DNA of 15,979 nt from an uncultured Dehalococcoidia bacterium (GTDB lineage Bacteria > Chloroflexota > Dehalococcoidia > Dehalococcoidales > UBA3254), in contig CAITCX010000278.1 in the NCBI GenBank assembly GCA_903890885.1, positions 1-15,979 on the forward strand. The letters are read 5' to 3'. This document shows positions 1 to 6,622 of the stretch, piece after piece (the first letter of the stretch is position 1; every line of letters begins with the position of its first letter). Both the position numbers and the translations under genes were made by a program. The notes under the pieces are model-generated. The model saw only the letters and a list, made by a program, of their open reading frames with translations, was not told the origin of the DNA and did not search any database.

Positions 1-1
1 C

Positions 2-766
2 GAAAGCGAGGTTTTGCTGCGGTATATCCTCAACCTGACCCGTGCCCAGTTATACCTTGACCTTAATATTGAGTTTGACACCGCCAAAGAGAGAATTCTG
101 GACGAATGGACAAAACGGCGGTTGCAGGGTGAGCCCCTGGCCTACATCATCAAAACAAGGGAATTTTACGGACTGGATTTTTTTGTGGACTGCAGGGTGC
201 TGATTCCCAGACCCGAAACCGAGTTGCTGGTAGAGGAAGCTATCAGCTTCTGCAACGAGCACCACTCGGTCGTCCTGGCAGATATAGGTTGCGGTTCCGG
301 AGCAATCTCAGTTAGCCTGGCGGTTGTCTTGCCTCAGGTGAAAATCTACGCTATCGATCTTTCTATAGAAGCCCTGGAAGTTGCCAGATGTAACGCCTGC
401 ACCCATAAAGTTCAGGAACGAATCACCTTTCTGCACGGAGACCTCCTGGTACCCCTTAAATCCCCTGTCGATGTCCTGATCGCTAATTTGCCCTATGTAA
501 GTACACGGGACTGGCAGGTCATGGCATCAGCGGCTTTCGAACCGCGCCTGGCTCTAGAGGCTGGGGATTATGGCCTGGACCAACTTTCTCGACTTATCCA
601 ACAGCTCAAAGGCAAAGTTAATCCAGGTGGTTGCGTTTTGCTGGAAATCGGACTGGGGCAAGCCCAGACCGTGACTGATTGTTTGAAGGAAGTCTGGCCG
701 GATTCCAGGATCGATGTGCAGAAAGACCTGGCAGGAATTGAGCGGGTTATCAGGGTAATCTTATAA
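2..766 (+). CDS. prmC: Peptide chain release factor N5-glutamine methyltransferase, 5' end cut by window
   Basis: PrmC (HemK) methylates the glutamine of the GGQ motif in release factors RF1 and RF2, using S-adenosylmethionine, in the cytosol. The open frame runs to the left window edge in phase, so the true start lies outside. What is visible begins within the N-terminal helical domain (SEVLLRYILNLTRAQLYL). Next come the family hallmark EFYGLDFFVD...VLIPRPETELLVE (codons near 165-240), the SAM-binding motif DIGCGSGAISVSLA (near 281-322) and the catalytic-loop motif as NLPY (near 485-496). NLPY replaces the commoner NPPY; the Asn and Tyr that hold the glutamine side chain are kept. The end (GIERVIRV) is normal for the family. 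The gene converges on the PaaK-like ligase with 78 bp between them and no strong terminator there. It is probably the last gene of an upstream housekeeping operon, often with prfA. Identification is secure. Confidence 0.93.
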   Translation, partial: ESEVLLRYILNLTRAQLYLDLNIEFDTAKERILDEWTKRRLQGEPLAYIIKTREFYGLDFFVDCRVLIPRPETELLVEEAISFCNEHHSVVLADIGCGSGAISVSLAVVLPQVKIYAIDLSIEALEVARCNACTHKVQERITFLHGDLLVPLKSPVDVLIANLPYVSTRDWQVMASAAFEPRLALEAGDYGLDQLSRLIQQLKGKVNPGGCVLLEIGLGQAQTVTDCLKEVWPDSRIDVQKDLAGIERVIRVIL

Positions 767-844
767 ATTAGGAATTGTTGTCGTCACCCTCTAGTTTCTA
801 ACAACCGATCCCTCAACACGTTTAAGGATCTGCCTTATCCGGAG

Positions 845-2122
845 CTATTCCCACTTCCTGGTGTCTTCAATCGCCTTATGAGCCGGGGGAAAAGTGCCAG
901 AATCAACATATTGAACATTATCAGGCTTTAAACGACAGATTTTTTGGATCTTTTCGCCGATTTCTTCAGCCAGGCTTACTCTGTCGGCAGGTTCACTTTT
1001 TAACTCGATACGGAGGTCCATTTGGTCGCGGTCGTCGTTTCGACTGACCACTACTTGAAATTTACTGACATTTTCAAATCCACTCATCACCTGCGCTGCC
1101 TGTTTTGCCACGATGAACATACCTCTTACCTTGACAGCATCACCGGTGCGACCGGCGATACCGGAAATCCTGTTTGAAGTGCGTCCGCAGCTACAAGGCT
1201 CTGTCATCAAAGATGACATATCTCCAGTACCAAAACGCAACAGTCCCCAGGATTTATTTTGTAAAGGGGTAACCACGATCTCACCGACCTCACCTGGCTG
1301 AACCTGCTTGCCAGTCTGGGGATCGACAATTTCTACAATATAATCATTATCCAAATGCATACCGCATTTGGCCTCGCATTCATAGGCGATAGCTCCTCCA
1401 GGTTCAGTCACCGCATATGCTTGAGAGGTGGACAAATGATAAGTCTCCTCAAAAGTCTTGCGCAATGAGGCGGGCAGCATCTCTCCGGTAAACCAGGTCT
1501 TCTTAAGAGCAAAAGTTTCCTTAAAAGTGTGTCCCATCTCTTCCGCCCGCTTGATGACTGACATCAAGAATGTAGGCGTACCCAAAAACCCGTTTACCTT
1601 AAGATCCAGCATAGCCTGTATCAATGCATCGGTATTGCCAGTACCCATCACCACGACAGTGGCACCGCACTGCCTGAGACCCTCGTGAAAAAGCAAACCG
1701 GCGGGAGACATGTGGTAGGTGAAAGTATTAACCACAATATCGCCCTTGCGGAAACCTGCCGCATAAAATGAGCGGGCAAACCATTGAACCCCCGAGGGTT
1801 GATATTCATAAACTGGGCCGGGAGAAATAAAAATACGCTCAATGTTCTCAAGCGGGGTTGCTAGCAAGCCGCCAAAAGGGGGAATGCTTTTCTGCAGTTC
1901 TATCAAATCTGTTTTGCGGGTGATGGGCAGCTGTTCCAGGTTTTTTCTGTTAAATGCGGCGGACGGCTTAAGGTTAATAAAATCCAGCAGGTTCCTGGCA
2001 GAGCGAGAATGATTATAGGCGTAATCTACAGTTTCCGCCAGCTTAAGATCCTGCAATTCTTCCCTCTGCTGGGGGGAAATACTTTCTGAATCATCAAAAA
2101 AGATGCCTCGTTCTATAGCCAT
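845..2122 (-). CDS. Phenylacetate-CoA ligase (PaaK)-like AMP-forming enzyme with degenerate P-loop
   Basis: This 425-residue protein of the PaaK branch of adenylate-forming enzymes has the usual PaaK length. Visible family features are GTPTFLMSVI (181-190), the A5-like YAVTEPGG (236-243), EC followed by CGMH (248-256), RFGTGDMSS (296-304), CSCGR (310-314), GIAGRTGDAVKVRG (321-334), and a C-terminal Lys in AHKAIEDTRKW (414-424) where the adenylation lysine is expected. The ATP P-loop, SSGTTGKP in PaaK, is not recognisable: the aligned stretch at 97-108 reads RIFISPGPVYEY. The enzyme may act on another acid, or the motif change may be a property of this Liv-linked subfamily. It starts at an ATG inside the last codons of livF (10-bp overlap) with a strong purine-rich ribosome-binding site (GGAGAAGGAAGAG), so the two are translationally coupled. 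Substrate unknown; the context suggests activation of an imported organic acid. Confidence 0.85.
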   Translation of the reverse strand: MAIERGIFFDDSESISPQQREELQDLKLAETVDYAYNHSRSARNLLDFINLKPSAAFNRKNLEQLPITRKTDLIELQKSIPPFGGLLATPLENIERIFISPGPVYEYQPSGVQWFARSFYAAGFRKGDIVVNTFTYHMSPAGLLFHEGLRQCGATVVVMGTGNTDALIQAMLDLKVNGFLGTPTFLMSVIKRAEEMGHTFKETFALKKTWFTGEMLPASLRKTFEETYHLSTSQAYAVTEPGGAIAYECEAKCGMHLDNDYIVEIVDPQTGKQVQPGEVGEIVVTPLQNKSWGLLRFGTGDMSSLMTEPCSCGRTSNRISGIAGRTGDAVKVRGMFIVAKQAAQVMSGFENVSKFQVVVSRNDDRDQMDLRIELKSEPADRVSLAEEIGEKIQKICRLKPDNVQYVDSGTFPPAHKAIEDTRKWE

Positions 2123-2904
2123 CTCTTCCTTCTCCTGTAATGTTTGACGTCCCGATAGCTCTTTTTGGTGCCTACGGCTGAAAGGCCGATATAGAACTCT
2201 TTTACATCTTCGTTGTTCTTCAGAAAATCGGCAGTACCATCCAGTACCACACGGCCGTTCTCCAACACATACCCGTAATGGGCGATGCTGAGAGCGATGC
2301 GAACGTTCTGTTCTACCAGCAATACTGAAGTTTTACACTCGGTATTAAACCGTTGTATGATATCATATATTTCTTTAACCATCAAAGGAGCCAGCCCCAG
2401 CGAAGGCTCGTCCAGCATCATCAATTTTGGCCGCGCCATCATAGCCCGCCCGATCACCAGCATCTGCTGTTCCCCGCCGGAGAGATAGCCGGCGATGTTC
2501 TTACGCAATTGCCTTAAACGGGGAAAGTAGTTATAGACCATTTCCAAATCACTTTTAACAGCACGCCGCTCTTTGCGCGCAAAAGCCCCAACGTTCAAAT
2601 TTTCTTCCACGGTCAGGTGTTCAAAAACCCGCCGGCCTTCCAGTGCCTGGATGATGCCCAGCTTACCGATCTCCTCAGCAGTTTTCTTGTCTACACGAAC
2701 TCCATCCAATTCAATGCTGCCGTCCGTCACCTGTCCCTCTTCAACATGCAGCAAGCCTGAGATAGCCTTGAGGGTCGTGCTTTTACCTGCGCCGTTAGCG
2801 CCCAATAGAGCCACAATCTGGCCGTCTTCCACACCCAGAGAAACGCCGTGCAGGACTCGTATTACATTTAGATAGGTTACTTCTATATTATTTATTTTCA
2901 GCAT
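2113..2904 (-). CDS. livF: Branched-chain/organic acid ABC transporter ATP-binding protein (LivF type)
   Basis: One of the two cytosolic ATPases of a Liv-type (HAAT family) importer; it powers uptake through LivH/LivM. The 263 residues carry Walker A GANGAGKST (35-43), the Q-loop region near IIQALEGRRVFEHLTV (84-99), the signature LSGGEQQ (141-147), Walker B LMMLDEPS (161-168) and the switch-region LLVEQN (195-200). EGRRVFEHLTVEENL is diagnostic for LivF rather than LivG. A basic tail ending HYRRRKRWL extends past the usual core; I recall similar tails in LivF proteins next to PaaK-like ligases. The start is the ATG at 2904; the ribosome-binding site is weak (GGAA). The matching livH, livM and livK lie at 11614-14817 on the same strand, separated by a Dpp-type module, so livF probably needs its own promoter. 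LivG is not in the window. Confidence 0.93.
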   Translation of the reverse strand: MLKINNIEVTYLNVIRVLHGVSLGVEDGQIVALLGANGAGKSTTLKAISGLLHVEEGQVTDGSIELDGVRVDKKTAEEIGKLGIIQALEGRRVFEHLTVEENLNVGAFARKERRAVKSDLEMVYNYFPRLRQLRKNIAGYLSGGEQQMLVIGRAMMARPKLMMLDEPSLGLAPLMVKEIYDIIQRFNTECKTSVLLVEQNVRIALSIAHYGYVLENGRVVLDGTADFLKNNEDVKEFYIGLSAVGTKKSYRDVKHYRRRKRWL

Positions 2905-2926
2905 TTATCAATTCCACAACCAGCTT

Positions 2927-2954
2927 AATATATATTTGCAACTCAATGCAAATA
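2927..2954 (-). promoter_or_regulatory. Palindromic operator candidate overlapping a possible livF -10
   Basis: TATTTGCA (2933-2940) and TGCAAATA (2947-2954) form a perfect 8-bp inverted repeat with a 6-nt spacer, the size of a site for a dimeric repressor. On the minus strand it directly abuts TATATT (2932-2927), a possible -10 box 23 bp before the livF ATG. No good -35 is seen at the proper distance, so the promoter itself is uncertain. The palindrome is plain in the sequence; its role is inferred. Confidence 0.45.
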
Positions 2955-3056
2955 CTTATCGGTGAAGTTCCCGGCGAAACAAGTTCAAATCTTCATTTTT
3001 CCACCTTGATAACCAGGCTAACCTGAGATAAGCCACATATTCAATCTCTGAACCGC

Positions 3057-3085
3057 TTGACAATTAGATGGGCTAGGTATATCAT
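3057..3085 (+). promoter_or_regulatory. Sigma-70-type promoter for the lipoprotein/propeller genes
   Basis: TTGACA (3057-3062), a 17-bp spacer and TATCAT (3080-3085) fit the housekeeping consensus at 11 of 12 positions. Transcription would begin near 3092, leaving about 218 nt of leader before the ATG at 3310. Confidence 0.55.
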
Positions 3086-3309
3086 CGGTTTTAAGATTAA
3101 AGAGAGGCGGGTGCCACCGTTATTCTTATCTCTCTTTGCCAAATCAATTAAGAGTTTCGCAGTTGCTTCCAACATTTACCCTGAAGGTTTTGGGGATATT
3201 TGTGATTTTATGCTTAAGTATAGCATACAGAAAATACATTAAGCAGTTACTTAAGGCTAGCACGCTGTGTTAAATAAAATATATCAAATTTAAGGAGGTT
3301 ACCCACACT

Positions 3310-5037
3310 ATGGGCACAGAAAGGAAGCCAAGCCATGTCCGGACTTCGGTATTCCGGGAAAAAATGGGGTTAGGGATGATGGGCTACAGGTTATTGGGAC
3401 TATTGCTTGTCGCGGTATTTATAATATCGCTAAGCGCTTGCGCTGGTCCGGCCGCCACATCTGCACCCGCGACAACTTCCAAAGCATCTACCGGTGGAGC
3501 AAATGTCGCCCCGATTGCACCGCAAACTGGTACACCCCCCGCTGACATGAAAAGAGGCGGCATCCTGAGATTGGCTCAGTCCGATGAACCAGCCAGATTC
3601 GGTATACCCTGGAGCACGAACGGTGCGGACGCAACAATCAACGCTATGATTTGCGAGGCACTGGTAGCCGGCACTGACAAGCCAGGTGTCTACGCTCCAG
3701 TACTTGCAGAAAGCTATGCGTTCAGTGCTGATAAATCTTCTCTTACCTTCCACCTGCGCAAAGGTATCAAGTTCACTGATGGAACTGATTTCAACGCTCA
3801 GGCTGTAGCCTGGACATGGCAGCACAGATGGGATGATGAAGGGCCAGTCGTCTTCGGACTTAGCCCCTGGAAGAACTGGGAACTAATTGATGATTATACT
3901 CTGCAAGTTAATCTTAAGTATTGGACCACCGTCTTGATGAATGATTTCTCCGGTGGTAAATACGGTATGTTGTCGCCCACGGCTTTTGATAAAAACGGTA
4001 AAGACTGGATAAACACCCATCCGATCGGCACCGGCCCCTGGATGTTTAAAGAATATTCTCGCGGACAGTATGTGAAATTGGTGCGCAATCCTAATTATTG
4101 GCGCAACAATGGAACCCCCTTTATGGATGAAGTTGACATCCTGGTTTACAAGGATTCTATGGTGGCGCAAGCAGCTATGAAACACGGTGACTTTGATATC
4201 TGGCGCGGCCTGGATGTTGACTCGGCTAATGTGATGGCGACCGTTCCCGGCGTCAAGGTTGATCATGTCGGTTTCCAGAATGTCTGCATCTACTACAATG
4301 GCCAGGAAGGCATCTGGTCAGATTTGAGGATGCGACAGGCCCTGGAGTATGCCATTGATAAAGAAACCATCTGCGATACCTTCGGTAAGGGTTTCTACAA
4401 GCCTTCCTATGAAGTTCTGGTGGGCGCTGATACTTTAGGCAAAGACCCCACGCCGCCCAGGAAATATGACCCTGTTAAGGCCAAACAACTGATGGCTGCC
4501 GCGGGTTATCCCGATGGCGTCAGTGTTAAGTTGAAATTGGACTCCGGCAACCAGCTCCCGGCTGTATTGTCTCTCCAGAACAAACTGGCCGAGGTGGGCA
4601 TCAAGATTGATTACATACCCCTGCAGGGATCGGCCTGGGGTGATTTGTCCAAGGCCACTCCCGAACCTGGTGAACTCAGGTTTGAGCGTCAAAGAGGGGC
4701 TCCTTCAGCTATCGTTAGCCAGTCCAGAGGTGATTTCGGCAGAGAATCTCCGTTCTTCGTCAACAAGCCTTTACCGGACGGCTTTTATGATACCATCGAT
4801 AAATGGTTGCTGATGGAAAATCCGGCTGATATAACCAAAACAGCGGTTGAACTGAACCAGAAGGCCTATGATATTGCCATGATACTGCCGTTGTGGAGTG
4901 TCGTTGGCGCTACGGCTTATTCTGATAGCCTTGCAATTTACTCCCCTCCCGGTCCTGGTTTGATCACTATGACAAATCTGTTCAATTACAACAATACATT
5001 CGTATTCAAACCAGAATGGATCTATAATAAGAAATAG
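3310..5037 (+). CDS. Dpp/Opp-type ABC transporter substrate-binding lipoprotein (SBP_bac_5)
   Basis: Extracytoplasmic binding protein that delivers a peptide, nickel chelate or other solute to a Dpp/Opp permease; the ligand cannot be told from sequence. Of 575 residues, 1-43 form a lipoprotein signal: basic start, hydrophobic stretch (LLGLLLVAVFIISL), lipobox LSAC with the lipidated Cys at 44. An Ala/Thr/Ser/Pro-rich linker runs to about 80, and the SBP_bac_5 domain follows. Family signatures include LAESYAFSADKSSLTFHLRKG and IKFTDGTDFNA (about 132-167), IGTGPWMFKEY and VRNPNYW. The start is set by AAGGAGG (3292-3298), 11 nt before the ATG; an internal Met at residue 19 could also serve but lacks such a site. 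The gene is read toward the dppBC-ATPase operon (convergent), and its only downstream partner is the propeller gene. DppB, DppC and DppDF are the obvious but unproven partners. Confidence 0.9.
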   Translation: MGTERKPSHVRTSVFREKMGLGMMGYRLLGLLLVAVFIISLSACAGPAATSAPATTSKASTGGANVAPIAPQTGTPPADMKRGGILRLAQSDEPARFGIPWSTNGADATINAMICEALVAGTDKPGVYAPVLAESYAFSADKSSLTFHLRKGIKFTDGTDFNAQAVAWTWQHRWDDEGPVVFGLSPWKNWELIDDYTLQVNLKYWTTVLMNDFSGGKYGMLSPTAFDKNGKDWINTHPIGTGPWMFKEYSRGQYVKLVRNPNYWRNNGTPFMDEVDILVYKDSMVAQAAMKHGDFDIWRGLDVDSANVMATVPGVKVDHVGFQNVCIYYNGQEGIWSDLRMRQALEYAIDKETICDTFGKGFYKPSYEVLVGADTLGKDPTPPRKYDPVKAKQLMAAAGYPDGVSVKLKLDSGNQLPAVLSLQNKLAEVGIKIDYIPLQGSAWGDLSKATPEPGELRFERQRGAPSAIVSQSRGDFGRESPFFVNKPLPDGFYDTIDKWLLMENPADITKTAVELNQKAYDIAMILPLWSVVGATAYSDSLAIYSPPGPGLITMTNLFNYNNTFVFKPEWIYNKK

Positions 5038-5067
5038 TAAAATAGCCAAATTGAATCGTCTTTAAGT

Positions 5068-5101
5068 TAGAAGGTGAATGGGAAGACCCATTCACCTTCT
5101 A
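5068..5101 (+). terminator. Perfect stem-loop between the lipoprotein and propeller genes
   Basis: Arms at 5068-5082 and 5087-5101 pair perfectly over 15 bp around an AAGA loop. Only a broken T-rich stretch (actactttatttatt) follows, so it may be a leaky terminator or an mRNA-stabilising hairpin. Leaky termination would leave more lipoprotein message than propeller message. A TATAAT lies at 5119-5124 just downstream, without a clear -35. Confidence 0.55.
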
Positions 5102-5153
5102 CTACTTTATTTATTCCTTATAATGCCCTCTAGATTCGATATTGGATAGTAAA

Positions 5154-6458
5154 ATGCCTGAACTTTTGATCGTAGACCAGTTAATTGCTCACCGTTTAAA
5201 ATGCCAAAACGAGAGAGAGTTTTTTCGCCGCCGCCGGAGAATAAACGCCGCTATTATTCTTTCTGGCCTATTGGCCCTGCTAGTTCTGACTTCTGTGTAT
5301 TTTTTTACAGATCTCCTTTTCGGACCTGTAAAGTCGTTAAATTCAGACTCAGGTCAGGGGGAATGGGTTGTCTTTGCCCATGACTCTTCCCACTCGAACA
5401 ACGCTGGAAGCCCTTCATTTCCCTTTGGAAGAATAAAATCGGTATTGTCCACCAAAGCTGATTTTGTTTCATCTCCGGTAGTAAACAACAAGATAATCTA
5501 TGCCACCGGCACATATAGCACAATGTATGCCCTCGCTGAACAAACAGGTAAATCGATTTGGGCCTTCGAAGCTGGCGGTTGGATTCAATCTGCTCCCACC
5601 ATACACGCCGAAACACTTTATTTTGGTGCCAACGACGGCAGGATGTATGCCCTTGACGTAAAAAACGGCGAACCCAAATGGACCTTTAAAGCCCCCTACG
5701 CCATTAAGTCCTCTCCGGCTATTGCCGGGGGACTGGTTGTCTTCGGCGCAGCAGATAACTGTATTTATGCAATAAGAGAAAAAGACGGTAAGAAAGTGTG
5801 GCAAACCAGCGTTGAAAACTGGATAGTGGCTTCACCGGTAATAATTAACGGTATTGTATGCGTTGGCTCGTGGGACGGCTACCTATACACTTTTAATGCC
5901 CGGGACGGCAGAGTGCGGCTTAAATTAAATATGCGGACTGCCATTACTACATCACCCGCCGCCAGAAATTCACTTTTCTACAGTGTGGCCGGCCACTGGC
6001 TGTATGCTGTCAACTCATCCAGTCGGAATTGGCCTGGAGAAATCGCTCTGACCCCCTACTGGCAAACTATTTATCTCTATGGGCTTGCGCCTGAGCCACC
6101 AGGTACTTCAGGCTTAAACTGGTCTCTGTTTTTTCAAGACAGGATTACAGGCTACCCGGTTTTAACTGATACTGATATCATCATCAGTAATGGAGATAAA
6201 TTGACCGCCGTAGACATTAATGAACATGCTTCCCGCTGGACGTTTCAAAAGCAGGGTACACTTTTGACGCCGCCGGCAATCGCGGACAGAACAGCTTATA
6301 CCGGTTCCGCTGACGGCTATATTTATGCCCTTGATGCCTCTACTGGAGACATAAAATGGAGCCTCTATATTGGCGAAAACATTACAGCTTCGCCGGTTAT
6401 TGCTGACGGGAACCTCTATATAGGAACCTCCAGCGGAAACCTGTATATAATTGAATAA
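5154..6458 (+). CDS. Membrane-anchored PQQ-like beta-propeller protein
   Basis: Predicted extracytoplasmic propeller held by one N-terminal membrane helix. From the ATG at 5154 (434 residues), a short cytosolic segment with five consecutive Arg (25-29) precedes a hydrophobic helix (about 32-52), giving an N-in, C-out topology. The propeller opens with WVVFAHDSSH (71-80), a common first strand of PQQ-like domains. About eight repeats follow, of the type SPVI..G.IYVGS.DG.LYALD..TG...W. Clear copies include APTIHAETLYFGANDGRMYA and ASPVIADGNLYIGTSSGNLY. Repeat 5 carries a Trp/Pro-rich insertion. The last repeat stops before its final strand, which the N-terminal strand could supply. No PQQ-dehydrogenase active-site pattern or cytochrome motif is recognised, so a scaffold or binding role is more likely than catalysis. 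A TTG at 5142 in the same frame is an alternative start; ATG is preferred because GGATAG lies just before it. It is downstream of the binding lipoprotein; the link is unproven. Confidence 0.82.
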   Translation: MPELLIVDQLIAHRLKCQNEREFFRRRRRINAAIILSGLLALLVLTSVYFFTDLLFGPVKSLNSDSGQGEWVVFAHDSSHSNNAGSPSFPFGRIKSVLSTKADFVSSPVVNNKIIYATGTYSTMYALAEQTGKSIWAFEAGGWIQSAPTIHAETLYFGANDGRMYALDVKNGEPKWTFKAPYAIKSSPAIAGGLVVFGAADNCIYAIREKDGKKVWQTSVENWIVASPVIINGIVCVGSWDGYLYTFNARDGRVRLKLNMRTAITTSPAARNSLFYSVAGHWLYAVNSSSRNWPGEIALTPYWQTIYLYGLAPEPPGTSGLNWSLFFQDRITGYPVLTDTDIIISNGDKLTAVDINEHASRWTFQKQGTLLTPPAIADRTAYTGSADGYIYALDASTGDIKWSLYIGENITASPVIADGNLYIGTSSGNLYIIE

Positions 6459-6536
6459 CCTTTATAGTTTCCGGGTGCACAGAAAGTTCCCGGATTTTTA
6501 GTCTAAACGCTGCTGAATCAACTTCGGTTATACAAA

Positions 6537-6574
6537 AAACCGCTGAGTAATAACTCTCAGCGGTTTATCTTTTT
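6537..6574. terminator. Bidirectional rho-independent terminator between propeller gene and dppDF
   Basis: AAACCGCTGAG (6537-6547) pairs perfectly with CTCAGCGGTTT (6556-6566) around an 8-nt loop. ATCTTTTT follows on the plus strand and an A-run precedes the stem, giving a U-run on the minus strand. It sits between convergent genes and should stop both transcripts. A weaker CCGGG/CCCGG hairpin (6471-6493) lies just after the propeller gene. Confidence 0.85.
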
Positions 6575-6622
6575 GAGAACTTTTCCCTGCTTAAGCGCAG
6601 TCGATAGGTTCTTATACTTAGA

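Larger units (their letters stand above)
2905..3309. other. Divergent intergenic region between livF and the Dpp-type lipoprotein gene
   Basis: A 405-bp AT-rich gap with no convincing gene; a 61-codon open frame starting at 3057 has no ribosome-binding site and no recognisable motif. It holds a palindrome at 2933-2954 beside a possible livF -10, and a rightward promoter at 3057-3085. That promoter implies a leader of about 218 nt before the lipoprotein gene. Within the leader, AAAGAGAG (3099-3106) can pair with CTCTCTTT (3130-3137), and CTTAAGTA (3213-3220) with TACTTAAG (3248-3255). Neither hairpin is followed by a U-run. I see no tRNA, integrase site or insertion-sequence end. Confidence 0.6.

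Noticed and set aside
767..844. Possible terminator between prmC and the PaaK-like gene
   Set aside because: Only a short GGAT/ATCC pairing (827-840) is present, with no U-run on either side.
3099..3137. T-box-like GGTGGCACC on the minus strand upstream of livF
   Set aside because: The core resembles the T-box sequence, but the following bases (CCGC) do not match, and I found no terminator with a U-run after it and no clear Stem I features. The similarity is short enough to be chance.
3057..3242. Open frame of 61 codons in the livF/lipoprotein gap
   Set aside because: It has no ribosome-binding site, overlaps the predicted promoter and leader, and has no recognisable motif.
4630..4760. Possible pair of compensating frameshifts in the binding lipoprotein, where the sequence looks less familiar
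   Set aside because: The other two frames give stops or meaningless peptide, and segments such as RQRGAPSAIVSQ and PDGFYD fit this protein family, so the reading frame appears intact.
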